From Pseudomonadota bacterium (GTDB taxonomy: Bacteria > Pseudomonadota > Alphaproteobacteria > Rhizobiales > Rhizobiaceae), in assembly GCA_023390055.1 (NCBI GenBank), contig JAEWDP010000155.1:1-64000 (forward strand): a stretch of DNA of 64,000 bases. The letters run 5' to 3'. Below the pieces are notes generated by a model, which made no database searches, was not told where the DNA came from, and saw nothing but the letters and a program-made list of their open reading frames with translations. Below are positions 36,177 to 45,195 of the stretch, in pieces; within the stretch, counting starts at the first letter, position 1, and every line of letters begins with the position of its first letter. The position numbers and the translations under genes are program-made.

Positions 36177-36782
36177 CTACAGTTGCGAAATGGCAACCCC
36201 GTCTGCTTGAGCTTCTACACCGTCTGGCACGTGAACGAGAAGGTTTGGCACGATGTCTTCGACGGCATCGATGACAATCGGCTGGACCAGGTGGGTGTGA
36301 TGAATGAAGCCTTGGCCGCGCATGTGGTCAAGGAGCTTGAGCATCGGGTTCCAGAAGCCGCCAATATTGGCAAAGACCATTGGTTTTTGGTGACGACCAA
36401 GCTGTCCCCAGGTCATGATCTCCACGATTTCCTCCAGGGTGCCGATTCCTCCTGGAAGCGTTACGAAGGCGTCGGATCGCTCAAACATTAAGTGTTTGCG
36501 CGCATGCATGTCTTTAGTCACGATCAGTTCATTGATCTCGCCAAGCGACTGACGCGTCGCCTCCTTGTCGATCAAGAACTCCGGAATGATGCCTGTCACC
36601 TGACCACCATTGTCGAGGACCCCGGCCGCCACCGCCCCCATAATACCTTTCGTTCCGCCACCATAGACCAGCCGCAAACCATTGGCAGCGATCGATTTTC
36701 CGAGCGCACGCCCGGCGGCGACGTAGGCAGGGTCGCTGCCAGGATGAGAACCGCAATAGACGCAGATAGACTTTATGGGCAC
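36177..36782 (-). CDS. LOG family protein (cytokinin riboside 5'-monophosphate phosphoribohydrolase-like)
   Basis: Rossmann-fold protein of 201 residues of the TIGR00730/LOG family. It carries VYCGSHPGSDPAYV near the N-terminus, GGGTKGIMG and the family motif PGGIGTLEE. Such proteins release ribose 5-phosphate from nucleoside monophosphates, and in plants-associated bacteria may activate cytokinins; bacterial roles vary. The start is GTG with GGAG six bases upstream. It is divergent from the LysM gene. Confidence 0.93.
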   Translation of the reverse strand: MPIKSICVYCGSHPGSDPAYVAAGRALGKSIAANGLRLVYGGGTKGIMGAVAAGVLDNGGQVTGIIPEFLIDKEATRQSLGEINELIVTKDMHARKHLMFERSDAFVTLPGGIGTLEEIVEIMTWGQLGRHQKPMVFANIGGFWNPMLKLLDHMRGQGFIHHTHLVQPIVIDAVEDIVPNLLVHVPDGVEAQADGVAISQL

Positions 36783-36953
36783 ATGATACTCCGCAAGTTG
36801 GTGAGAGGACGCGCCGCAGACACGGCGGTGTGTAAAAGTGGCTGCAAATCCCTTCTATCGCAAGCCAAAATGGGCTGAAAAGCTTGTCGAGACAGTGGGA
36901 AAGAGGTAATTCGAAGACATAGACGGCAGTATCCGTCCGGAGAAGTATGAATT

Positions 36954-38783
36954 ATGAGAAATCGCGCCGGCTGGCTCGCTCTAGCGGTCCTTATTGTTGC
37001 GACACTGCTGATGGTCTTCTTTGTCCTGCCACAGATAACGGACAACGAAGAGGCTGTCACACAGGCCATTAACGATGCGAGCGAGACGGTCAAGGACGCA
37101 GTGACCGAAACGACCGGAAAAGCCGCAAGGCCAGAGGCAGCAGGCGATCCAGAACCCGGGGAGCGAGTGCAAGACGTCCAGTCTGCGGCCGCCCAGACTT
37201 CAACGCCGCAGACCCCTGCCGCAAAGCCATCGGTTTCCGAACAGCCCAATACAGAAATGGATCAGGCGAAAGGCGCAACGGACACGTCTGATGCAAAGGT
37301 CGCGGCAAGCGGAAATGATGTTCCTGCAAAGCCTGCCCCCGTCACGCCGGCATTCGACGTGCTTCGCGTCGAGCCTGACGGATCGACCGTCATCGCCGGC
37401 CGTGCCGCGCCCGGTTCACGCATTGAACTCACAGACGGCAACAAGGTCATTGCCACCGTCACGGCAGGCGACAGTGGTGATTTTGCACTGGTCCTCGACC
37501 AGCCGTTGACAGTCGGTGACCACCAGCTTGTCCTGAAGGCAACCGATAACGATGGACAGGTGATCTTGTCTGAAGAGACTGCTACCGTCTCGGTTCCGAC
37601 GCAAACAGACGGAAAACTGCTTGCCATGGTGACAAAGCCCGGCAAGGCAAGCCGATTGATCAAGGTTCCCGATGCGGTCGCGCCTGCCACAACGCCGGAC
37701 GCTGCCTCGACCGGTCCGACAGGCGGCAGCGTGGCACTGCCCGAACTCCCAGATGGCGCGGCTGACCTGATTGCAACGGCTCCACCGATCCCCGATACCG
37801 GCATGACCGGCGCACCGGCCGCCATCCAGACGCCGCAAATCAAGGTGACCGCCGTCGAGATTGAAGGCAGCCGGCTTTTCATTGCCGGCAGTGCGCCGAC
37901 AGGTGCCTCGCTTCTTGGATTTGCCGACGACCAGCCCGTCGGACGCGCCAAGGCAACCGGCGAAGGTCATTTTGTCATCGAGGGCAATATCGAACTTGCC
38001 GTCGGTGACCATGTCATTGCCGTCGAAATGCTTGACGGTTCGGGAAAGACGGCCCTGCGTGTCGACGTCCCGTTCAACCGCCCGGCCGGTGAGCAGGTTG
38101 CCGCTGTCGCCGGATTGGAAGGACCGGTTGCCATCTCGCCTATTGATGAGGGTGCCTTCGACAGGCTGAGGAATGAGGCCGCTCGTGCATTTGCCCTCCT
38201 CAAGGGCCTTTACGAAAAGAACGATCTGCCAACGGCTGAGGAACTGGCGGCAGCACGTTCGGCAACCGCAATCGCACTGAAATCACTGTCGGAATATCGC
38301 TTGCCGGCCGGCACCAATGCGTCGGCGCGCGCAATGGTTGATGCGACAGCTGCACAGGCAGCCGAAGCGCGCAACGCACTCGACAAGCTTCCCAGAGACC
38401 CTAAAGCGGCCGGATCACGGCTTGCGGACATCACAGCGACCATCGAGCAGGCCGTTGGACCCGTCATGGCTGAAAGCACCAAGAGCGCCATCACCGACGC
38501 TGCGGATCAGGAGGTCGCTGATGAAGGACCAAAGAAGATCGAACAGGCGCCTTTGACGCATTCCGACACCTCGGTCATCATTCGGCGCGGCGATACGCTC
38601 TGGCAGATTTCACGGCGGGTCTACGGCAAGGGCGTGCGTTACACGACCATATATCTTGCCAACAAGGATCAGATCGAAAATCCCGACCTGATCGAACCTG
38701 GCCAGATTTTCGGCGTTCCCGACAAGGCGTTGCCGAATGCGGAGGAATTCCACCGCAAGCGCCTGCAAAAACAACAAAGGTGA
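36954..38783 (+). CDS. LysM domain-containing envelope protein
   Basis: Protein of 609 residues with one N-terminal membrane anchor (about 7-27), a long Ala/Pro/Thr-rich linker, two Ig-like or bacterial-domain repeats that each contain a VEPDGSTVIAGRAAPGS-like or VEIEGSRLFIAGSAPTGA-like start, a helical segment, and a C-terminal LysM domain (about 540-590) with IIRRGDTLWQISRRVYG. It is probably in the inner membrane with the LysM binding peptidoglycan. Relatives are common next to the Atm1-type exporter in rhizobia. GGAGAAG precedes the ATG. Confidence 0.88.
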   Translation: MRNRAGWLALAVLIVATLLMVFFVLPQITDNEEAVTQAINDASETVKDAVTETTGKAARPEAAGDPEPGERVQDVQSAAAQTSTPQTPAAKPSVSEQPNTEMDQAKGATDTSDAKVAASGNDVPAKPAPVTPAFDVLRVEPDGSTVIAGRAAPGSRIELTDGNKVIATVTAGDSGDFALVLDQPLTVGDHQLVLKATDNDGQVILSEETATVSVPTQTDGKLLAMVTKPGKASRLIKVPDAVAPATTPDAASTGPTGGSVALPELPDGAADLIATAPPIPDTGMTGAPAAIQTPQIKVTAVEIEGSRLFIAGSAPTGASLLGFADDQPVGRAKATGEGHFVIEGNIELAVGDHVIAVEMLDGSGKTALRVDVPFNRPAGEQVAAVAGLEGPVAISPIDEGAFDRLRNEAARAFALLKGLYEKNDLPTAEELAAARSATAIALKSLSEYRLPAGTNASARAMVDATAAQAAEARNALDKLPRDPKAAGSRLADITATIEQAVGPVMAESTKSAITDAADQEVADEGPKKIEQAPLTHSDTSVIIRRGDTLWQISRRVYGKGVRYTTIYLANKDQIENPDLIEPGQIFGVPDKALPNAEEFHRKRLQKQQR

Positions 38784-39031
38784 CAAGCGGCCTCGCGACG
38801 GGAAAAATGGCGAATATGCCATGCCCTGACAATCACCCCGTCACCCCCACGCTGTTGTTTGACGCTTTGCATTGCCCGCAAAGGCCTGGTCTTAATCTCG
38901 ACCACTGACCGGCCTTTTCACCGCCAATGAACCGGACCGGCATGGCTTTGGCCAAAGGACGCGGCATTGCAACTGACCATTACGACCCTTATGTGCAAGA
39001 AGCGCCTGCAGCGCCCCTTGCGGAGAATTGA

Positions 39032-40921
39032 ATGACAAATCGGAAGAAGACGGTCTCAGCGGAGACGAGCAATCCGCTGTGGACCATCGTTAACCTGTGG
39101 CCGTATATGTGGCCGCATGGCCGCAAGGACCTGAAGCAGCGGGTCATCGCGGCCACAGCATTCCTGTTTCTCGCCAAGGTGGTGCTTCTCGCTGTCCCCT
39201 ATTTCTTCAAATGGGCCACCGATGCATTGAACGGTGAACTCGATCTCGCCGGCTTTTTGCCAGATATTCTGCTCGGTGCGGTCATTCTGGTCGTTGCCTA
39301 TAATCTTACCCGCGTCCTGCAGGTCGGTCTCAACCAGTTGCGCGACGCCCTTTTTGCAAGCGTCGGCCAGCACGCCGTGCGCCAGCTCGCCTACAAGACC
39401 TTCGTGCATATGCACAGACTGTCCCTGCGCTTTCATCTGGAGCGGCGGACCGGCGGGCTGTCACGCATCATCGAGCGCGGTACCAAGGGTATCGAGACGA
39501 TCGTCCGCTTTACCATCCTCAACACCGTACCAACCCTTCTCGAATTCCTTTTGACCGCAATCATATTCTGGGTCACCTACGGTTTTTCCTATGTTGCGAT
39601 TACAGGCGTGACAGTGTGTGCCTATGTCTGGTTCACGGTGCGGGCCAGCGATTGGCGCACGGCCATCCGCCGGTCGATGAACGACAGCGACACCGATGCC
39701 AATACCAAGGCGATCGATTCGCTCCTAAACTTCGAGACCGTCAAATATTTCGGCAATGAGGAGATGGAGGCCCAAAGGTTCGATGCGTCGATGGCACGCT
39801 ACGAAAAATCGGCCACCCAGGTGTGGACCTCGCTGGGCTGGCTGAATTTCGGCCAAGGTGTCATCTTCGGTATCGGCATGGCGGTCATGATGGTGATGTC
39901 GGCACTGGCGGTTCAACGTGGCGAGCAGACAATTGGTGACTTTGTCTTCGTCAACGCCCTTTTGATGCAGCTTTCCGTTCCGCTCAATTTCATCGGCTTT
40001 GTCTATCGCGAGATCCGTCAGGGTCTGACCGATATCGAACAGATGTTTGACCTTCTGGAAATCGAAACGGAAGTGGAGGACCGCACCGGTGCAAGACCGC
40101 TGGACGTCGCAGAAGGTGCCGTCACGTTCCAGGATGTCCACTTTGCGTATGACGCAGAAAGGCCGATCCTGAAAGGCATCAGCTTTGAGGTGCCGGCCGG
40201 CAAGACGGTTGCGATCGTTGGCCCCTCAGGGGCCGGAAAGTCAACCATTTCCCGGCTGCTCTATCGCTTTTACGATATCCAGGAAGGAAGGATCGCCATT
40301 GACGGGCAAGACATCCGTGACGTGACGCAGAAATCGTTGAGGGCCGCAATCGGCATGGTTCCTCAAGATACGGTCCTCTTTAATGATTCGATTGCCTACA
40401 ATATCCGTTATGGACGTCCGTCTGCGAGCGAGGAGGAGATGGCAACAGCCGCTGAAATCGCCCAGATCGGTTCCTTCATCGAAAGGCTTCCGGACGGCTA
40501 CGCGACAATGGTCGGCGAACGCGGGCTGAAATTGTCGGGTGGTGAAAAGCAGCGTGTGGCAATCGCGCGAACGATACTGAAAGCGCCGCCGATCCTCATC
40601 CTTGATGAAGCAACCTCTGCACTGGATACCACGACCGAACACGAGATCCAGACGGCACTCGATCTTGTATCAAAAAACCGCACGACGCTTGTGATCGCCC
40701 ACCGGCTGTCAACCGTCATCAATGCTGACGAAATCATCGTCTTGCGCGATGGCCAGATTGCCGAACGCGGGACCCATTTTGATCTGCTCGCCACGAACGG
40801 GCTTTACGCTTCGATGTGGAACCGCCAACGCGAGGCAAGCGAGGCTGCCGAACACCTCAAGAAGGTCCATGATGACGACGATCTCGGCGTCATTGATCGT
40901 GGCACGCCCGCTGCGGAATGA
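39032..40921 (+). CDS. Atm1-type ABC exporter (ATP-binding and membrane domains fused)
   Basis: Half-transporter of 629 residues of the Atm1/ABCB7 type, which exports glutathione-linked metal or sulfur species. The N-terminal half has six membrane helices; the second half shows Walker A GPSGAGKST (about 394-402), signature LSGGEKQRV (about 501-509) and Walker B ILILDEATSALD. Glutathione-binding residues cannot be checked here. The start ATG directly follows a TGA. A 41-codon ORF follows 14 bases after its stop. Confidence 0.93.
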   Translation: MTNRKKTVSAETSNPLWTIVNLWPYMWPHGRKDLKQRVIAATAFLFLAKVVLLAVPYFFKWATDALNGELDLAGFLPDILLGAVILVVAYNLTRVLQVGLNQLRDALFASVGQHAVRQLAYKTFVHMHRLSLRFHLERRTGGLSRIIERGTKGIETIVRFTILNTVPTLLEFLLTAIIFWVTYGFSYVAITGVTVCAYVWFTVRASDWRTAIRRSMNDSDTDANTKAIDSLLNFETVKYFGNEEMEAQRFDASMARYEKSATQVWTSLGWLNFGQGVIFGIGMAVMMVMSALAVQRGEQTIGDFVFVNALLMQLSVPLNFIGFVYREIRQGLTDIEQMFDLLEIETEVEDRTGARPLDVAEGAVTFQDVHFAYDAERPILKGISFEVPAGKTVAIVGPSGAGKSTISRLLYRFYDIQEGRIAIDGQDIRDVTQKSLRAAIGMVPQDTVLFNDSIAYNIRYGRPSASEEEMATAAEIAQIGSFIERLPDGYATMVGERGLKLSGGEKQRVAIARTILKAPPILILDEATSALDTTTEHEIQTALDLVSKNRTTLVIAHRLSTVINADEIIVLRDGQIAERGTHFDLLATNGLYASMWNRQREASEAAEHLKKVHDDDDLGVIDRGTPAAE

Positions 40922-40935
40922 GAAGGTTTAACACC

Positions 40936-41061
40936 ATGAGATATAGTTCAAAGAGAATGATCATCGCGCTGAGCGTAGCTCTTGTCTATCTTCTCGTCTG
41001 GTTGTTCTTCGGGTCACCACTTCTGGCGCTGACGACATGGCTCGGCTGGGTAAAGCCTTGA
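40936..41061 (+). CDS. small single-pass membrane protein (41 residues)
   Basis: Short ORF not seen in longer gene lists. It encodes a basic start (MRYSSKRM) and one hydrophobic helix of about 20 residues (IIALSVALVYLLVWLFFGSP), then a short tail ending WLGWVKP. AGAAGG lies nine bases before the ATG, and it follows the Atm1-type exporter after 14 bases, so it is likely in that transcript. It has no homologue known to me; it may be an accessory peptide of the exporter or simply a small membrane protein. Confidence 0.6.
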   Translation: MRYSSKRMIIALSVALVYLLVWLFFGSPLLALTTWLGWVKP

Positions 41062-41075
41062 AATCGGATCCTGGT

Positions 41076-41117
41076 CAGGGCTTCCAGCACTCAAGGTGCC
41101 CTGCCTTAGATATTTTT
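41076..41117 (+). terminator. Weak terminator candidate after the Atm1 exporter operon
   Basis: CAGGGC (41076-41081) pairs with GCCCTG (41098-41103) over a 16-base loop and is followed nine bases later by ATTTTT. The stem is short and the gap to the T-run is long, so it is uncertain. Confidence 0.3.
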
Positions 41118-41210
41118 CCCTGCGTGCCGGTGGTGTCCAATCGGAACCGCATTGCCCCGCAAACTGTTTGCCTGTAGTCAGCAACGGCTGACAAACCGAG
41201 GAGTACCGGA

Positions 41211-41912
41211 TTGATCAATCTGTTCGACACCATCCGCAACACGCTGGTACCCATCCACAAGGAAGGCTACATCTTCGTTGCGGCATTCTTCATCGCATCA
41301 CTCATCCTGGGGTGGATTGCCGAACCGCTTTTCTGGATCGGCCTCGTCCTCACGCTCTGGTGCGCCTATTTCTTCCGCGATCCGGAAAGGGTCGTTCCTC
41401 AAGATGACGATCTGGTTGTGAGCCCGGCCGATGGCCGCATATCGTCCGTGCAGATGGTCGTGCCGCCGGCAGAACTGAACCTTGGCGCAGAACCCATGCT
41501 GCGAATTTCGGTTTTCATGAACGTCTTCGATTGCCATATCAACCGGGCGCCGGTGCGTGGACAGATCACGGAGATCCATTACCAGAGCGGGCAGTTCATC
41601 AATGCCGAACTCGACAAGGCAAGCGAAGACAATGAACGCAATGGCGTCGTGATCGAAAGCCGCCATGGCAATGTCGGCGTCGTCCAGATCGCAGGGCTTG
41701 TCGCGCGCCGGATCGTCTGCTTCGTCAAGCCAACGGAACCCGTCAATACCGGCGAGCGCTTCGGCCTGATCCGGTTCGGTTCACGGCTCGACGTCTTGTT
41801 GCCGGCCGGCGCACAGCCGCGTGTGGCTGTGGGTCAGCGTGCGATCGGTGGCGAGACAGTCATTGCCGAATTCGGTTCGACCAAGGGACCGACCGTCAGT
41901 CGCCGCAGCTGA
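41211..41912 (+). CDS. psd: phosphatidylserine decarboxylase proenzyme
   Basis: Psd makes phosphatidylethanolamine from phosphatidylserine. The 233-residue proenzyme is of the short (type III-like) class, with a membrane segment at about 20-52, RDPERVV, the DCHINRAP motif, and the self-cleavage site Gly190-Ser191 (RFGSRLDVLLP) that creates the pyruvoyl group. The start is TTG with GAGGAG seven bases upstream. pssA follows 18 bases later, so the pair forms the PE pathway operon. Confidence 0.96.
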   Translation: MINLFDTIRNTLVPIHKEGYIFVAAFFIASLILGWIAEPLFWIGLVLTLWCAYFFRDPERVVPQDDDLVVSPADGRISSVQMVVPPAELNLGAEPMLRISVFMNVFDCHINRAPVRGQITEIHYQSGQFINAELDKASEDNERNGVVIESRHGNVGVVQIAGLVARRIVCFVKPTEPVNTGERFGLIRFGSRLDVLLPAGAQPRVAVGQRAIGGETVIAEFGSTKGPTVSRRS

Positions 41913-41930
41913 CCAGCAAAGGAACACACC

Positions 41931-42749
41931 ATGGAAAGGCCAGCATCCCCGAACGAAACCGTCCGCGACGACAGCGGCCGGGGACCGCGGCTTCGGGAAA
42001 TCCCGGTTCGCCTGATGGTTCCCAACCTGATAACAGCGCTGGCGATCTGCGCCGGGTTGACCGGCATCAGGCTGGCATTCGAGGGTCGCTATGAACTCGC
42101 CGTTGCCATGGTCCTTCTGGCGGCTTTCCTCGATGGCATTGACGGCCGCATTGCGCGCTTGCTGAAGGCGACATCGAAATTCGGTGTCCAGATGGATTCA
42201 CTTGCAGACATCATCAATTTCGGTGTCGCGCCCGCCCTTGTTTCCTATGCCTTCCTGCTTGACCATGCGCGTTCATTCGGATGGATCGCTGCCCTCATCT
42301 ATGCCATTGCAGCAGGGCTCAGGCTGGCGCGCTTCAACGTCATGGCGGAGCGCGAGGAAAAAGCCGTGTGGCAATCGGAATTTTTTGTCGGCGTGCCGGC
42401 CCCGATGGGGGCACTGCTTGTCCTGTTGCCGGTCTATCTCGGCTTTCTTGGACTAAAACCGACACCGGTCTTCGTCTATGCCAGTGTCGCCTATACCGTC
42501 TTGATCGGCTACCTTCTCGTCAGCCGATTGCCGGTCTGGTCGGGAAAATCGGAGGCAACTGTGCGCCGTGACAGGATGCTGCCGATCCTGCTCGTCATCG
42601 TCTTGTATGTGGCGCTTTTGATGAGCCATACGTGGCAGGTCCTGGTGGTGACCGTCATCGCCTATCTGGGCTTTTTGCCGTTCAGTGCAAGGCTCTGGCA
42701 AAAGCGCTACGGAACCTTGACGATCGAAGACGATACAGCCTCCATTTAA
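41931..42749 (+). CDS. pssA: CDP-diacylglycerol-serine O-phosphatidyltransferase
   Basis: PssA makes phosphatidylserine from CDP-diacylglycerol and serine; its product is used by Psd directly upstream. The 272-residue membrane protein has the CDP-alcohol phosphatidyltransferase motif with Asp71, Gly72, Ala75, Arg76, Gly85, Asp89 and Asp93, and several membrane helices. The N-terminal LREIPVRLMVPNLITALAI matches rhizobial PssA. AAAGGAAC precedes the ATG. Confidence 0.96.
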   Translation: MERPASPNETVRDDSGRGPRLREIPVRLMVPNLITALAICAGLTGIRLAFEGRYELAVAMVLLAAFLDGIDGRIARLLKATSKFGVQMDSLADIINFGVAPALVSYAFLLDHARSFGWIAALIYAIAAGLRLARFNVMAEREEKAVWQSEFFVGVPAPMGALLVLLPVYLGFLGLKPTPVFVYASVAYTVLIGYLLVSRLPVWSGKSEATVRRDRMLPILLVIVLYVALLMSHTWQVLVVTVIAYLGFLPFSARLWQKRYGTLTIEDDTASI

Positions 42750-42869
42750 TACCATCGCTGAACCTGATCGCCGCAAGCGATTGGTCCTGGCAACCCGATT
42801 CGTGCGACGAGGATTGTGGCTGCGGCCAAGTCTTCGCTCACTTCGGATTGTTTCGCCTCTTTGTAAGCT

Positions 42870-43475
42870 TCAAAGGCTGAACAGGAGCCCGACAGCAATC
42901 AGCACCATCACGAGCGCGATAATGAGATCGAGGACCTGCCAGGCCATGGGCCTTGCAAACAGCGGTGCGAGAAGACGTGCGCCATATCCAAGCGAAAAAA
43001 ACCACACAAAGGATGCAAGTGCGGCACCGGCTCCATAGGCAATACGCTCGCGACCCTCGAATGCTGCAGAAAGGCTTCCGAGAAGAACGAGCGTATCCAG
43101 ATAGACATGTGGATTGAGGAAGGTGAAGGCGAGACATGCCATGACTGCGGGCTTCAGCCCCATGCTCTTTGGCATGTCCGTGACCATGGCTGCCGGCCGA
43201 AAGGCGCGTCGAAGGGCAAGGCCGGCATAAGCTGTGAGAAATGCCACGCCAGCGATCGTCACGATCGTAATGAGGGTCTGCGAACGGGCTACGAATGTTC
43301 CAATACCGGCAACACCTGCGGTGATCAAAAGGGCGTCGGAAAGCGCACAGATCAGGCACAGTATGAAAACATTGGTCCGCATCAGTCCCTGACGCAAAAT
43401 GAAGGCGTTCTGCGCGCCGATGGCGATGATGAGAGAAGCACCGAGTGCGAAGCCGGAAAGAGCAGCGGAGATCAT
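42870..43475 (-). CDS. LysE/ArgO family amino acid exporter
   Basis: LysE/ArgO-type exporter of basic amino acids, 201 residues with six helices. The conserved IGAQNAFILRQGL, the NPHVYLDTLVLLGS segment and the final helix pattern are all seen. Arginine or lysine is the likely substrate. It is the most downstream of a minus-strand group with SRAP and YnfA and converges on pssA over a 120-base gap without a clear terminator. Confidence 0.92.
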   Translation of the reverse strand: MISAALSGFALGASLIIAIGAQNAFILRQGLMRTNVFILCLICALSDALLITAGVAGIGTFVARSQTLITIVTIAGVAFLTAYAGLALRRAFRPAAMVTDMPKSMGLKPAVMACLAFTFLNPHVYLDTLVLLGSLSAAFEGRERIAYGAGAALASFVWFFSLGYGARLLAPLFARPMAWQVLDLIIALVMVLIAVGLLFSL

Positions 43476-43520
43476 GAGGCGTGAGGTCCGGTTCTTGAAG
43501 GAAAAGGAAAATGAAAAAGA

Positions 43521-44279
43521 TCAGAAAAGTGACATCTGCCCGTCTTTTCGAGACGGATCTTTATCTATGGGTGCTGCCAGGATGATCGGTTTTTGCAGTT
43601 CAGGACCGGTGTTGGAAACCACGTTAACCCGATCGGGAATCGGCACAGCTTCAAGGACATCATCTGCCACCGGGGCAATGAGGTCGACGACATCTCTTGG
43701 CTCCTGACTATCGCAATCAAGCCAGCGGGAGAAATTGTCGCGCGCGATGACGACGGGCATGCGCTGCGAGATACCGTTGATTGTCCTGTTTGCCGACGTC
43801 GTCAAGATTGCGACCGTGTCGATCTCTGACCCGTCGGCAGAAAGATAGGTCTCCATCAGGCCCCCAAAGGCCGTGATTGCGCCATCACGCGGAAAGATCC
43901 AGTAGGGCTGTCCCTTGAGCCCTGTCTCCTCGGGCGGTCGACGCCAGTCGTAATAGCCGGATGCCGGTACAAGGATACGCCGATGGCGCATCGCCCCCCT
44001 GAACGATGCCTTCTGACCGGCGGTATCGGCGCGGGCATTGAAGATGAGCGGGAAGCCGTCCAGGTTCTTCAGCCATCCAGGAATAAAGCCCCAGCGCGCC
44101 AGAAGCGCACGGCGGGCCGACGGCCCACCGACAGGTTGCTCCTGCCTTAAAGCCGTTACCAAAAGGATCGGCTGCCCGGGTGCTATATTGTAGCGCGGCG
44201 GAAAATCCCCGACGCCTGCCGCACCGAAGAATTCAAAGATATCGTCCGGCCTGGCCGTCAGGGCAAATCGTCCACACAT
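43521..44279 (-). CDS. SOS response-associated peptidase family (SRAP) protein with altered active-site residues
   Basis: SRAP (YedK/HMCES) family protein, 252 residues. The family links covalently to abasic sites in single-stranded DNA via Cys2, which is present (MCGRF), and Asn31 (YNIAPGQ) and Asn81 (NARADT) are also kept. However the residue equivalent to YedK Glu105 is Asp111 (GYYDW) and that equivalent to His160 is Ser171 (ISQRMP). Both residues are important for chemistry in YedK. It starts at MCGRF; earlier in-frame codons would bury the Cys. Confidence 0.9.
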   Translation of the reverse strand: MCGRFALTARPDDIFEFFGAAGVGDFPPRYNIAPGQPILLVTALRQEQPVGGPSARRALLARWGFIPGWLKNLDGFPLIFNARADTAGQKASFRGAMRHRRILVPASGYYDWRRPPEETGLKGQPYWIFPRDGAITAFGGLMETYLSADGSEIDTVAILTTSANRTINGISQRMPVVIARDNFSRWLDCDSQEPRDVVDLIAPVADDVLEAVPIPDRVNVVSNTGPELQKPIILAAPIDKDPSRKDGQMSLF

Positions 44280-44324
44280 GGACCATGTCTTTGCACCGGC
44301 CCCCGGTTCGGTCAAGCTCATGCG

Positions 44325-44651
44325 TCAGTTGCGGTGGCCAAACAGGATGAGAGAGGCGCCGGCAAGGCATATCAGTCCGCCGCCGATATCGAAGCGATCG
44401 GGGATGCGGCCCTCGACCTGCCACAGCCAGAAGATCGACGCGACGATATAGATCCCGCCATAGGCCGCAAAGGTGCGTCCAGCCGCATCGCTTGGCACAA
44501 GGGCAAGCAACGCTGCAAAGATCGCGAGAGAAGCCATGCCTGGCGCCAGCCACCAGATCGGCTTGCCAAGCCGCCACCAGGCAAAGAAGGCAAAGCAGCC
44601 TGCGATCTCGGCAAGTGCGGCAAGACTGTAGAGAAAGTAGGTTGTCTTCAT
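44325..44651 (-). CDS. YnfA family membrane protein
   Basis: UPF0060/YnfA family protein, 108 residues with four helices. The family resembles small multidrug resistance proteins; the function here is not known. Conserved stretches include AEIAGCFAFFAWWRLGK, AAYGGIYI and the final GGGLICLAGASLILFG. Start MKTTYFLYS is used; an upstream extension of 22 residues is hydrophilic and lacks homology. It is 45 bases upstream of the SRAP gene, and divergent from the NUDIX gene. Confidence 0.9.
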   Translation of the reverse strand: MKTTYFLYSLAALAEIAGCFAFFAWWRLGKPIWWLAPGMASLAIFAALLALVPSDAAGRTFAAYGGIYIVASIFWLWQVEGRIPDRFDIGGGLICLAGASLILFGHRN

Positions 44652-44705
44652 TTGGTTGGATCGTTCCGGTTTCACTTTGTCTTGATTCGTTCTAACGTCG
44701 CTTAA

Positions 44706-45149
44706 ATGAATGACCAACCGCCACTGACAACACCCGCAACGCTTCCAAGGCTTGCCTCATCGGCGATCCTTGAACGGGATGGACGCTTCCTCATGATTCG
44801 CCGCCGCAATCCACCGGCCGCCGATCTTTTCGCCTTTCCGGGCGGGCGCGAGGAACCTGGAGAGACACCTGAAGAAACTGCGCTGCGCGAATTTTTCGAA
44901 GAGACCGGCATCAGGGCTTATGATCCCAAGCTTTTTGCGACCTATGATGTGAAAACGGAAGATGAAGAAGGCAAGATCCAGAGCCATTTCTTCCTGTCCG
45001 TCTTTACCGTGTCTGCCGATCGCAACGTCATAGCGCTTGCGGCAGATGATGCAGCCGACCAGGGATGGTATAGTCTGGAAGAGATTCGCGACCTTCCCGT
45101 GCCGCCAAGCGTGCTTGACTGCGTGGAACGGCTCGCAGCACTTCGTTAG
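44706..45149 (+). CDS. NUDIX hydrolase
   Basis: Nucleoside diphosphate-X hydrolase of 147 residues, with the Nudix box at 47-69 (GREEPGETPEETALREFFEE, then TGI). The substrate is unknown. The ATG is preceded by a weak ribosome-binding site. It is divergent from ynfA over 54 bases, and followed by the TIGR02301 gene after 46 bases. The surrounding small genes do not indicate a pathway. Confidence 0.92.
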   Translation: MNDQPPLTTPATLPRLASSAILERDGRFLMIRRRNPPAADLFAFPGGREEPGETPEETALREFFEETGIRAYDPKLFATYDVKTEDEEGKIQSHFFLSVFTVSADRNVIALAADDAADQGWYSLEEIRDLPVPPSVLDCVERLAALR

Positions 45150-45195
45150 GCAATCCTGATTGCGCCCGTCGTGATCTGCAGAAATCGAGAATGAG

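Noticed and set aside
38927..39031. 34-codon ORF ending directly before the Atm1-type exporter start (TGAATG).
   Set aside because: No ribosome-binding site and no recognisable protein features; it may be chance in the leader.
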